Assembly (NCBI GenBank): GCA_903861645.1
Contig: CAIOVE010000097.1
Coordinates: forward strand, 1 to 39,380
Source: an uncultured Hyphomicrobiales bacterium
GTDB lineage: Bacteria > Pseudomonadota > Alphaproteobacteria > Rhizobiales > Beijerinckiaceae
Length of the DNA stretch: 39,380 bases
Direction: 5' to 3'
Every line of letters begins with the position of its first letter. Positions within the stretch are counted from its first letter, which is position 1. Position numbers and translations under genes: made by a program. The notes under the pieces are model-generated. The model was not told the origin of the DNA. It worked only from the letters and a program-made list of their open reading frames with translations, and searched no databases. Shown here one piece after another: positions 1 through 7,189 of the stretch.

Positions 1-138
1 ATCGAGCGATGCTTCAACAAACTCAAGAATGCCCGGCGCTTCGCGACGAGATACGACAAGCTCGCCGAAACGTTCGGAGGCTTCGTTCAAATCGCCTGCA
101 TCCGGCTATGGATGCGCTACTTTGTCAACGAGACCTAG
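1..138 (+). mobile_element. IS5-type transposase, C-terminal fragment
   Basis: The frame is open from the first base and stops at TAG 136-138, giving 45 residues. It contains IERCFNKLKNARR and ends near LWMRYFVNET. The E-R-x-F-x-x-L-K-x-x-R-R pattern followed by R-Y-D-K is the C-terminal part of DDE transposases of the IS5 group, containing the last catalytic Glu. The rest lies left of the window, so it cannot be judged whether the whole element is intact. I could not delimit its terminal inverted repeat. Right after the stop the sequence becomes coding for an unrelated repeat protein, so the element appears to have inserted into or replaced the start of that gene. Confidence 0.8.
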
Positions 139-140
139 GC

Positions 141-1314
141 GAGGATGGCACCATTCTGGGATTAAACATCAACCTTACCGCTGGCGAACAGTTTTATAAT
201 TTCTCGACAAATACAATAACGGCGGCTTCGGGTTTCAACGCCATCTATCATATGCCCGTCAATCAAACAGTGATTGGCAACGGGGCGCTCGATACCTATG
301 TGTTTGGCTCATACACGCTCAGTCAGTTGACCATTACGCGCAACGCGGATGGCACCGTGACCGTTGCCGCGCCCGATGCGACAGACACATTAAGCCGCGT
401 CCAGATGATCCAGGATTATACTGGCGCGCGGAAATTTATTGGTCATTCCACATCCGACTTCAGCGGCGACGGCAATTCTGACGTTCTGCTGGAAAACACC
501 ACCAGCGGTCAGATCGGCACGTGGGAGATCAGCAACAATACGCCGGTTTGGGCGAGCTTCTCGACCGAAGCGGCAGGCTGGCACGCGGCGGGCAGCGGCG
601 ATTTCAACGGCGACGGCGTGTCGGACATCCTGCTTGAAAATTCGTCGACGGGGGCCGTCGGCACGTGGGAGATCACCAACAACACGCCAACATGGGCCTA
701 CTTCTCCGCCGAGGCGACAGGCTGGCATGTGGCCGGAGTCGGCGACTTCAACAACGATGGACGATCCGATGTTCTCCTTGAAAATTCTTCAACGGGCGTG
801 GTGGGCACGTGGGAGATCACCAGCAACACGCCAACATGGGCCTACTTCTCCGCCGAGGCGACAGGTTGGCACGTGGCGGGTGTCGGCGACTTCAACGGCG
901 ATGGCCAATCCGACGTTCTCCTTGAAAACTCTTCAACGGGCGTGGTGGGCATGGGAGATCACCAACAACACGCCAACATGGGCCTACTTCTCCGCCGAGG
1001 CCACGGGTTGGCACGTGGCCGGCGTCGGCGATTTCAATGGCGATGGACGCTCGGATGTTCTCCTTGAAAACTCCACGAACGGCATCGTTGGCGCGTGGGA
1101 GATCACCAACAATACGCCAAGCTGGGTCTACTTCTCCGCCGAGGCCACGGGTTGGCACGTGACGAGCGTCGGCGATTACAACGCCGATGGTAAGTCGGAC
1201 ATCCTGCTATCCAACACGTCCACGGGTCAGGTCGGCGAATGGCTCATCAACAATAATACGCCAACATGGCAAGGGCTCTCCACGATCGCCGCCGGCTGGC
1301 ACGCCGTGGGCTGA
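141..1314 (+). pseudogene. Truncated, frameshifted FG-GAP/VCBS-like repeat protein
   Basis: Coding sequence in frame 3 starts just after the transposase stop with no credible start codon. About 100 residues are followed by six tandem repeats of 48 residues, each opening with G-D-F-N-G-D-G-x-S-D and carrying LLENSSTG and VGTWEITNNTPTW. The Asp-rich loops resemble calcium-binding FG-GAP/VCBS modules of large secreted or surface proteins. In repeat 4, at about 948-956, two bases are missing compared with the sister repeats (GGGCATGGGAG against GGGCACGTGGGAG). The frame therefore moves to frame 1, where repeats 4b-6 continue to TGA 1312-1314. The gene lost its N-terminus to the transposase junction and also carries a frameshift. 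A sequencing error or phase variation are alternatives for the shift. The original function cannot be told beyond a likely extracellular repeat protein. Confidence 0.8.
453..1311 (+). repeat. Six tandem 144-bp coding repeats
   Basis: Repeats start at 453, 597, 741, 885, 1027 and 1171. The period is 144 bp, except that the fourth unit is 142 bp because of the 2-bp deletion. Units 2 to 5 are nearly identical at the DNA level, while the first and last have diverged, as expected of an array growing by unequal exchange in its centre. Confidence 0.9.
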
Positions 1315-1461
1315 TCGAAGCATCAGGTGGCCGCCGAGCCACATCGCGAGGTTGGGTGGCCAGCGCGCCACCCAAATATCTGTGAATCCACGCGCCGTCG
1401 GACGTATTCCGCCACCGGTCCATGCTACCTCCCGGACGACCATCAACAGGCCGAGGAGCGA

Positions 1462-2937
1462 ATGGGAGCCGACATCGACATCGGCGCGACCGCCGCCGGC
1501 GCGCCCGCGACGCTGGATCTCGAGGAACTGCTCGCCACGCGCCTGCTCGTGCAGGGCAATTCGGGGTCGGGCAAGTCGCATCTGCTGCGCCGGTTGCTGG
1601 AGCAAAGCGCCGGCCGCGTGCAGCAGATCGTCATTGATCCGGAAGGCGACTACGTGTCGCTGGCCGCGCGCTACGGGCATATCGTGCTCGATGCCGCCGA
1701 ATGCGCGCATGAACTGGCGACGATCGCGGCGCGCGCGCGCCAGCATCGTGTTTCCGTCGTGCTCAATCTCGAGGGGCTCGACGTCGACGGCCAGTTGCGG
1801 GCGGCGTCCGTTTTCCTCAACGCCCTGTTCGAGTGCGAGCGCGACTATTGGTTTCCCGCGCTCGTGGTGGTCGACGAGGCGCAGCTCTTCGCGCCCGCCG
1901 CCGCGGCCGACGCTTCAGACGACGCGCGACGGGCGAGCCTGGCGGCGATGACCAACCTGATGTGCCGCGGCCGCAAGCGCGGCCTCGCTGGCGTGATCGC
2001 GACGCAGCGACTGGCGAAGCTCGCCAAGAACGTCGCCGCCGAGGCGTCGAATTTCCTCATGGGGCGGACGTTTCTCGATATCGACATGGCGCGCGCCGCC
2101 GATCTGCTGGGCATGGAGCGTCGGCAGGCGGAGGCCTTTCGCGATTTGCAACGCGGCGCCTTCATCGGCCTTGGACCAGCCATCGCGCGCCGACCGCTGC
2201 GCATCGCGGTCGGGGCCGTTGAAACGGCGGATCGCGGCGCGGCGCCCCGCCTCATGCCCCTGCCCGAGGCCGCCGGGCCCGAAGACCTGCAAGACCTGTT
2301 GTTCGCGCGGATGGAAGAGCCCGCGCCGCCTCGCCGCCCGCGACCGCCGCGCGCGGACAGCGCCCAGACCATTCTGGAGCGCATCGACCGCGGCGCGCCG
2401 GCGCCCTTTGTCGCCGCGCCCGCCCCCGAACTGTCCGACGAGGAGCGCGAAGCCGCCATCGAGGCGATCATCGCGCAGATGGCGGCGGACGCCGGCGCCG
2501 CTTTTCAGCCCGCCGCGACGCTGCATCGCGATTTTCTCGTGCGCTGCCGCATCCGCCGCCTCGGGCCGCACGCGCCCGATGTCGCGGCGTTCGCCGAGCG
2601 GATGACCGTGGAGCGCGCGCGCCGCGCCTATCCAGATGGCGTCGAGGCGGACGAATGGATGCGCGCGATCGATGTCGCGCGCCGCCTGCCGCGCGATCTG
2701 CTTGGCGTCTATCTGTTGATTGGCCGGGCGGCGCTCGCTGGCGAGCCTTGTCCGATGGACGACGAAATCGCCCGGTTCTTCGGCAGCCACTCGCCGGGGC
2801 GGGCGCGGCGCGCGTTGGGGCAACTCGAACAGATCGAGGCCATCGTGACCCGTTCAGACGCGCCAAACCGACGCGTTATCGCCCTGCCCGACCTTGATCG
2901 GGAAACCGCGCTTGCCCGGGTCGAAGCGGAAACCTGA
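1462..2937 (+). CDS. HerA/DUF87-family ATP-binding protein
   Basis: This is a 491-residue P-loop ATPase of the HerA/FtsK-like group (DUF87 helicase domain). Walker A is GNSGSGKS at residues 32-39. Walker B is ALVVVDEAQLF around 133-143, with the acidic pair D138-E139. A conserved-looking IDPEGDY segment sits at 58-64, and GVIATQRLAKL resembles the sensor region. The C-terminal 200 residues are Ala/Pro/Arg-rich with no domain I recognise. The start is ATG 1462, preceded by GAGGAG at good spacing. The frame is open further upstream to 1327, but that stretch has no ribosome site and a non-coding look. HerA proteins are hexameric DNA translocases, often paired with NurA nuclease. No nurA is nearby, so a stand-alone role is inferred and the substrate is unknown. 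Confidence 0.85.
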   Translation: MGADIDIGATAAGAPATLDLEELLATRLLVQGNSGSGKSHLLRRLLEQSAGRVQQIVIDPEGDYVSLAARYGHIVLDAAECAHELATIAARARQHRVSVVLNLEGLDVDGQLRAASVFLNALFECERDYWFPALVVVDEAQLFAPAAAADASDDARRASLAAMTNLMCRGRKRGLAGVIATQRLAKLAKNVAAEASNFLMGRTFLDIDMARAADLLGMERRQAEAFRDLQRGAFIGLGPAIARRPLRIAVGAVETADRGAAPRLMPLPEAAGPEDLQDLLFARMEEPAPPRRPRPPRADSAQTILERIDRGAPAPFVAAPAPELSDEEREAAIEAIIAQMAADAGAAFQPAATLHRDFLVRCRIRRLGPHAPDVAAFAERMTVERARRAYPDGVEADEWMRAIDVARRLPRDLLGVYLLIGRAALAGEPCPMDDEIARFFGSHSPGRARRALGQLEQIEAIVTRSDAPNRRVIALPDLDRETALARVEAET

Positions 2938-2946
2938 GCGTGGTCC

Positions 2947-3252
2947 CTATCGACCCGACTGGAAAAAGCGCCTGAGCCACGCCACCGCGACCGAACCCAC
3001 GACGACCGCGGCGACAACGGGCGCTAGAATCAGCAACGCGCCGGCGAACGCAAAAAGCAAAAGCCCGAGGAGAACGAGAAAACCGACCACCCAGAAGGCG
3101 AGGCGAACGGGACCGACCTGGATGACGCGCATGCGGGCGAACGTCTGGTCCGGGCGATACGCGGACTCCCTGCCCGCGGGCGGCAAAATCTCTGGCTCGA
3201 ATTTTGGCGCTTCGGGCGGCTTGCCGGGGAACTCATCGGTCATGCGGGACAT
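2947..3252 (-). CDS. Small two-pass membrane protein, unknown function
   Basis: The 101-residue product has a polar Pro-rich N-terminus (about residues 1-48). Two adjacent hydrophobic helices follow at about 50-70 and 72-92 (LAFWVVGFLVLLGLLLF, then LLILAPVVAAVVVG). It closes with a basic RRFFQSGR tail that suggests a cytoplasmic C-terminus. I do not recognise a named family. It is convergent with the HerA-like gene, with 9 bp between the stops. The start could be the first Met (3252) or the second (3243); no strong ribosome site distinguishes them. Confidence 0.7.
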   Translation of the reverse strand: MSRMTDEFPGKPPEAPKFEPEILPPAGRESAYRPDQTFARMRVIQVGPVRLAFWVVGFLVLLGLLLFAFAGALLILAPVVAAVVVGSVAVAWLRRFFQSGR

Positions 3253-3347
3253 CTGTTGGGATGAGGGGACCGAAAGACCCTAGCGCTTTCGCGGCGCCGC
3301 GTCTGCGTATTCGACGCGCAACGCGGTCGGCGCGGCTTCGATTGATT

Positions 3348-3509
3348 TCAAAGGTTGGAGGATATTTTCGAAAAGTCGGCGGAAATCTTGGTGCCGACGC
3401 GCGTCACGGCGGAAATGATGACGACGCTGATCAAACCCGCGATCAGGCCATATTCAATCGCCGTCGCGCCGGATTCATCCCGCAGGAACCGGGCCAACAG
3501 GATTTTCAT
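3348..3509 (-). CDS. Flp-type (type IVb) pilin
   Basis: A 53-residue ORF beginning MKILLARFLRDESGATAIEY is the classic Flp/Fap pilin leader. It has a short basic N-terminus, a Gly before the cleavage point (DESG/ATAIEY), Glu at position 5 of the mature form, then a 20-residue hydrophobic helix (GLIAGLISVVIISAV) and a short polar tail. Such prepilins are cleaved by a CpaA/TadV prepilin peptidase and assembled by the Tad/Cpa secretion machine for adhesion. No cpa/tad genes are in the window, so this is an orphan pilin locus here, dependent on machinery elsewhere. The gene is below usual ORF-length cutoffs. The family call is firm; whether it forms the major pilus cannot be said. Confidence 0.92.
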   Translation of the reverse strand: MKILLARFLRDESGATAIEYGLIAGLISVVIISAVTRVGTKISADFSKISSNL

Positions 3510-3655
3510 CGTTCAATCTCCGCTCGTTCGACCGAGTGCCGCGCGCCGAGGCAGGCCGCCATGTCCCGATACGCTTATACCGCGGGCGGACTGGAGAAAT
3601 GGTTAAGTTGATAACTTGATCGACAGCGACGCCATTAACCAATGGGCGCGGATTC

Positions 3656-3692
3656 AAAACGGCCCGGCGGTACATCCGCGCCGGGCCGTTTT
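3656..3692. terminator. Bidirectional intrinsic terminator, repeat copy 1
   Basis: A 14-bp perfect stem (AAAACGGCCCGGCG with CGCCGGGCCGTTTT) encloses a 9-nt loop GTACATCCG. The flanking A and T runs make it work on both strands. It lies downstream of the minus-strand flavin monooxygenase (stop 3788), which it probably ends. The central 27 bases recur exactly at 6123-6149. Confidence 0.85.
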
Positions 3693-3787
3693 TACGGCGT
3701 GGCCGGGGGGAGCCGCCGCCTCGCGGACACGACTAAACGCGTTTTGCGCCAGTTCGATGACACAACGCGCGATGAGCCGAGGACTGG

Positions 3788-4792
3788 TTAATTCCCGCGC
3801 GCGAGCGGCATGACCGCCTCGGCGAATATTTCCATCCCTTCGCGAAACGGATGGAATTGCAGCATCAGCAAATCGATTCCGGCGTCGGCGTAGCGGCGGA
3901 TTCGCTCCGCGACGCGTTGTGGCGAACCGACGAGCCCGGCGCCCAGCGCGCGGGCGGCGACCGCCGCGCTGGCCGCGTTGCCGGCAAGCGCCGCCGCGCG
4001 CGCCTCCGCCCGCGCATCCGTTTCGTCAACAATCGCCAGCGTGCTGATTCCATAGCCGAGGGCGCGTCCGTGTCGCGCGGCGCCCTGGCGCATGTCGGCG
4101 ATATCGGCGGCGACCTTGCGGGCGTTGGCCTCGTAGTTTTCCAGTCCCGGCGGGTGGTAGGCGAACCATGTGTGGCAACGGCGCGCGACAATGTCCTTGC
4201 CCGCGTCGGCGCTGCTGGCGGCGTAAATCGGCGGCGCGGGCCGCCGCAGGGGCCGCAAGGCCATGCCGCCGGCCTCGATCCGGAAGAATTCGCCTTCGAA
4301 GCGCGCGTCCTCGCGCGTCCAAAGGGCATCGATCATCGCGATGAATTCATCCATGCGGCGGTAGCGTCCGCCGGCCTCGTCGAGCCACGCGCCGTTGCCG
4401 TAGAATCCGAATTCCTCGGGCCGATTGCCGGGAACCACGTTGAGCGCGAAGCGACCGCCGCTGAGCCGATCCAGCGAGGCGCCCATCTTGGCCACGACCT
4501 GCGGGTTGATCATGCCGGGATGAATCGCCGCCATGATCTCGATGCGCGACGTCAGAACGGCCAACGCCGAGGCAACGACCCAGGCCTCGAGGTCGCGCGC
4601 CACGAACCGCTCGGCGACCAGCGTGATGTCGAAGCCGAGCTCCTCCGCCCGCCGGACCGAGTCGAGCGCGAATCGAAACGAGCGGTCGGTTGCTCCGCCC
4701 TGCCCCGCCGTCCCAAGATCGGCGAGGGCGGCGTTGATTTCGGGCTCGGGCTGCATGACATGCGGCAGGGGCGTCCATAATCCAAAGCGCAT
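3788..4792 (-). CDS. LLM-class FMN-dependent monooxygenase (SsuD/SfnG-like)
   Basis: The 334-residue protein has the bacterial luciferase-like TIM-barrel signatures. These are MRFGLWTPL at the N-terminus, RRAEELGFD near 50-60, AIHPGMINP around 110, the hallmark RFALNVVPGNRPEEF, ERYRR-like RYRRMDEF, and PIYAASSADAGKD. These match the alkanesulfonate/dimethylsulfone monooxygenase branch, which uses reduced FMN from a partner reductase to oxidise organosulfur compounds. No reductase or transporter gene is adjacent, so the substrate is open. ATG 4792 is chosen because MRFGLW is the family start and GGGGGAA precedes it; the frame stays open upstream without homology. A terminator follows at 3656-3692. 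Confidence 0.85.
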   Translation of the reverse strand: MRFGLWTPLPHVMQPEPEINAALADLGTAGQGGATDRSFRFALDSVRRAEELGFDITLVAERFVARDLEAWVVASALAVLTSRIEIMAAIHPGMINPQVVAKMGASLDRLSGGRFALNVVPGNRPEEFGFYGNGAWLDEAGGRYRRMDEFIAMIDALWTREDARFEGEFFRIEAGGMALRPLRRPAPPIYAASSADAGKDIVARRCHTWFAYHPPGLENYEANARKVAADIADMRQGAARHGRALGYGISTLAIVDETDARAEARAAALAGNAASAAVAARALGAGLVGSPQRVAERIRRYADAGIDLLMLQFHPFREGMEIFAEAVMPLARGN

Positions 4793-4955
4793 GTTTCCCC
4801 CAACGAACGCACGAAACGTCAGGATAAACGCCGCCCGCGCTGGCGCAAGACGGCGCGGGCCGCGCAGCCCGAAACAATCGGGCCATCCGCCTTGCAAGGA
4901 TCGGGGATGCCCTTTATATGTCCGCCCGCTCGCGACCGATGTGTCGCGCATGCCC

Positions 4956-5031
4956 GCGCCCATCGTCTAGCGGTCTAGGACGTCGCCCTTTCACGGCGAA
5001 AACAGGGGTTCGATTCCCCTTGGGCGCGCCA
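4956..5031 (+). tRNA. tRNA-Glu (UUC), CCA encoded
   Basis: The acceptor stem GCGCCCA (4956-4962) pairs with TGGGCGC (5021-5027), followed by discriminator G and encoded CCA 5029-5031. The anticodon stem TCGCC/GGCGA carries the loop CTTTCAC with anticodon TTC at 4990-4992. The T arm reads AGGGG-TTCGATT-CCCCT. All four arms fold. Confidence 0.97.
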
Positions 5032-5073
5032 TTCCCAAAATTGCTTCGAAAACGACCGTCCGCGTCGCCCGAA

Positions 5074-5322
5074 CTATCGCTCGCCGGGATGACCCGCGGC
5101 CATCATCTCGCCATGCGCGAGCAAGCCTTCGAAACGGCCGCGCACGAAGCCCGTGGACACAGCCGCGCGCAGCACCTCCATATCGCGCTCCAGAAAACCA
5201 TTGGCGACGATCAGGGCGCGAACCGCCGCCCGTGCGTCGCCGTCGCATCGGGCGATCACGTGATCAACGGATGACTCAAGATCATCAGGCGGCGCGGAGA
5301 TGTCTTCGGCGAGGGCGGACAC
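5074..5322 (-). CDS. Hypothetical protein, second gene of SOS-type cassette
   Basis: An 82-residue acidic-to-neutral helical protein, with the frame open further upstream. I chose GTG 5322 because GAAAGG lies 7 bases before it and the product then begins 29 bp after the stop of the upstream gene at 5352. The core DGDARAAVRALIVANGFLE suggests a small helical domain. I do not recognise a named family. It has no signal peptide or membrane helix, so it is probably cytoplasmic. Spacing and orientation make it co-transcribed with 5352-5627 from the LexA-boxed promoter at 5657-5685. Function unknown. Confidence 0.7.
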   Translation of the reverse strand: MSALAEDISAPPDDLESSVDHVIARCDGDARAAVRALIVANGFLERDMEVLRAAVSTGFVRGRFEGLLAHGEMMAAGHPGER

Positions 5323-5351
5323 GGTGACAAACCTTTCGAGAGAACGATGGA

Positions 5352-5627
5352 CTATCCGCGGCGACGGCCGGGCGCGGCGCGACGCCCGGCCTTCCCGGCC
5401 AAATGGGCGCGCAGCGCCCGCCCCGCCTCCTCGTAAGCATCGACAATGCATTCGAACGCCCGACGCTCCGCCGTCGGACGAGGCTCGCGGCCGTCGTATT
5501 GAATAATCGCCGCCCGCTCCTCCCACGCGTCACGAGCGTCGTCCGGGAAAAGGCTCAGGACCGAACGCCAATCCGGCGGAATGACAAGGGAACCCGCGCT
5601 TTCGTTTCGGACGATGGAAAGGGCCAT
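5352..5627 (-). CDS. Hypothetical protein, first gene of SOS-type cassette
   Basis: The 91-residue product carries the stretch WEERAAIIQYDGREPRPTAE. I have the impression of similar ERAAI-x-x-x-DG-G-x-x-R-x-x-AE motifs in small proteins of mobile elements and primase/helicase-like proteins, but this is a memory-based likeness only. The tail is Arg/Gly/Ala-rich (GKAGRRAAPGRRRG) and could bind nucleic acid. ATG 5627 is preferred because the longer start at 5666 would fall inside the promoter -10/LexA region. GCGAGG sits upstream of 5627. It is the first gene of a two-gene minus-strand unit whose promoter carries a GAAC-N7-GAAC LexA box, so induction by DNA damage is predicted. Function unknown. 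Confidence 0.7.
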   Translation of the reverse strand: MALSIVRNESAGSLVIPPDWRSVLSLFPDDARDAWEERAAIIQYDGREPRPTAERRAFECIVDAYEEAGRALRAHLAGKAGRRAAPGRRRG

Positions 5628-5648
5628 GGCGACGCCTCGCGGAACAAT

Positions 5649-5663
5649 GTTCTTGTTATGTTC
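5649..5663 (-). promoter_or_regulatory. LexA (SOS) box of alphaproteobacterial type
   Basis: On the minus strand this reads GAACATAACAAGAAC, an exact GAAC-N7-GAAC direct repeat, the form established for LexA in Alphaproteobacteria. It covers the -10 region of the promoter at 5657-5685, the position expected for a repressor. Confidence 0.75.
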
Positions 5664-5685
5664 CATGCATCGCGGGTTTTGTCAA
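5657..5685 (-). promoter_or_regulatory. Sigma-70 promoter under LexA box
   Basis: On the minus strand there is a perfect -35 TTGACA (5680-5685), a 17-bp spacer and AACATA (5657-5662) as -10. Transcription would start about 5650, giving a short leader before ATG 5627. Confidence 0.6.
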
Positions 5686-5717
5686 GCGCAATGGCGTCCA
5701 TCAATCGGGGACGCGCG

Positions 5718-6038
5718 TCAGGGCGCGACGCATTCCGGCGGGCGCACGAAGCCGATGTCATAGCCGCAGGTCGGCTGCTGCCAGGGATCGCATGTTCGGT
5801 CGTGGCGGCGGATGAATTCAAGGCAGACCTGATGACGCGCTTCGAGCGATTGCGGCGACGCGACCTTTTTCGGCTTCTTCCTTTTGGCGGCTGGCTTGGC
5901 CGGCGCGTCAGGCTTGGCGGCGGCCTCGGCCGCCGCCGCCGCCGGCGTGTCCTCGGCGAAGGCAACGCGCGCGCCGGCAAATCCGATGGTCGCGGCGCAA
6001 ACGGCGGCGATAAAAAATTGTGTCGCGATCCTGCTCAT
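5718..6038 (-). CDS. Exported Ala/Lys-rich protein with four-Cys tail
   Basis: The 106-residue protein has a signal peptide (MSRIATQFFIAAVCAATIGF, cleavage likely after AFA near residue 28). A low-complexity linker rich in Ala, Pro and Lys follows, with a basic KRKKPKK cluster. The C-terminal 40 residues hold four Cys (VCLEF, RTCDPW, PTCGYD, ECVAP), which could form two disulfides in the periplasm. I know no family name. ATG 6038 has AAGGGG upstream. It is divergent from the DUF1648 gene, with a repeat hairpin between them. Function unknown. Confidence 0.75.
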   Translation of the reverse strand: MSRIATQFFIAAVCAATIGFAGARVAFAEDTPAAAAAEAAAKPDAPAKPAAKRKKPKKVASPQSLEARHQVCLEFIRRHDRTCDPWQQPTCGYDIGFVRPPECVAP

Positions 6039-6120
6039 CCGTCGGCCCCTTCGTATCGCAGGGGCCTGCATCGCGAAATGCGCGCGACCCCAAAATGATT
6101 CCACCCATTCTAAAACGGAA

Positions 6121-6151
6121 ATGGCCCGGCGGTACATCCGCGCCGGGCCAT
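6121..6151. repeat. Palindromic hairpin, repeat copy 2
   Basis: An 11-bp stem (ATGGCCCGGCG / CGCCGGGCCAT) with loop GTACATCCG. Twenty-seven central bases are identical to the terminator at 3661-3687, including the loop, but here no T run follows. It lies between divergent genes, so it is unlikely to be an ordinary terminator. Confidence 0.75.
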
Positions 6152-6281
6152 CCCCACGCAGCCTGAAGGGGAACGCTGCTAATTGTTATATAGCAAACAC
6201 GGCGCCAGTTTTGGCGCCAAGGCTCTCACACCTATACTGGGGTCGCGAGTCGCCCGTCGAACCGCCACCTGGGAAACAGAC

Positions 6282-6785
6282 ATGCGCGCCAGCCTGATCG
6301 TCACCCTCTTCTTCGCGGGCGCGCTTGTCGGGCTTGGCGTGGAAACGGCGGCGATCTGGCCATCCCTGCCCGCGCGCGTCGCCACGCATTTCGACTGGTC
6401 GGGCGCGCCGAATGGCTGGGCGCCGCGTCCGGTTCTGTTGAGCGTGATGGCCGGCGTTTGCCTGATGGAAATCCTGCTGTTCGCCACCCTCGGCGGCGTC
6501 CGTCTGTCGGACAGGCGGATCAACCTGCCAAACAAGGCTTACTGGCTCGCGCCCGAGCGGCGCGAGGCGACGATCGACGCTATCCGGCTCTGGATACGCG
6601 CCTTCGTGACGGTGATGACCGCGTTTACGTCGATTGTTTTCATCATGGCCATGCGGGCCAACGTGGACCCGGCCCAACCAAGGCTGTCCACGCTCGTACC
6701 CTGGATGACGGCCAGCGTTCTCGTGATCACGCTGACGATGCTTGGCTGGCTTTACCGGCGTTTTCACGCCCCGCCGGACGCCTGA
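6282..6785 (+). CDS. DUF1648-domain four-pass membrane protein
   Basis: The 167-residue protein has four predicted membrane segments (about residues 3-25, 50-73, 103-125, 138-158). After the first segment it carries LPARVATHFDWSGAPNGW, the hallmark of DUF1648 (compare LPxxxxTHF-x-GxPdGW). Members occur in bacterial integral membrane proteins, some with SdpI-like roles in immunity or sensing; the role here is unknown. ATG 6282 matches the start of the first helix, while the frame upstream to 6183 looks non-coding. The 3' end overlaps by 22 bp the end of a possible convergent small ORF. Confidence 0.8.
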   Translation: MRASLIVTLFFAGALVGLGVETAAIWPSLPARVATHFDWSGAPNGWAPRPVLLSVMAGVCLMEILLFATLGGVRLSDRRINLPNKAYWLAPERREATIDAIRLWIRAFVTVMTAFTSIVFIMAMRANVDPAQPRLSTLVPWMTASVLVITLTMLGWLYRRFHAPPDA

Positions 6786-6997
6786 AACGTATCAGGCGGC
6801 GACTTTCGCGCGGGCGGCGGCGCCAACAAGTCCGTGCATGTGGCGGGTGCCGCGTCGGGCCTCGGCCAGAATACGGCGAGCATCGCCTGCGGATCGGTTT
6901 CGGCGTTCAGGCGCGCGGCGCAGGCGCGGCGAAAGGCCTCCTCGAGAAGGCGCGGATCGATGTCGCCCATGCCAGCTTCCTTCATCAGTTCACTCAT
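6764..6997 (-). CDS. Possible small hypothetical protein
   Basis: A 77-residue ORF beginning MSELMKEAGMGDIDPRLLEE. It has a plausible helical N-terminal half and a Pro/Ala-rich tail. GGGGCAAG lies upstream of ATG 6997; a longer form could begin at 7093. I recognise no family, and the C-terminus overlaps the convergent membrane-protein gene by 22 bp. The N-terminal 45 residues look protein-like, but a spurious ORF in GC-rich DNA cannot be excluded. Confidence 0.4.
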   Translation of the reverse strand: MSELMKEAGMGDIDPRLLEEAFRRACAARLNAETDPQAMLAVFWPRPDAAPATCTDLLAPPPARKSPPDTFQASGGA

Positions 6998-7189
6998 GTT
7001 CTTGCCCCATTTGCTTGACGCAAGGTCAGGAATAGCAGGCGCGGGTTGCGGCCAATCCAAGACGGGTAAGGCAATTCGAGCGGTGCGATTCATGTTTCGT
7101 TAGGGCGCGCGCGGGCGGAAACCTTTGCCTCGGAAGCGGGAATTCGATACCTCGCGCGGGCGCGCCGTCAGCGCGCCGGGGACAGCAGC

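Noticed and set aside
439-950. Long second-frame ORF inside the repeat protein
   Set aside because: Its first part is Arg/Pro/Thr-rich shadow coding; only the part after about 950 belongs to the real protein.
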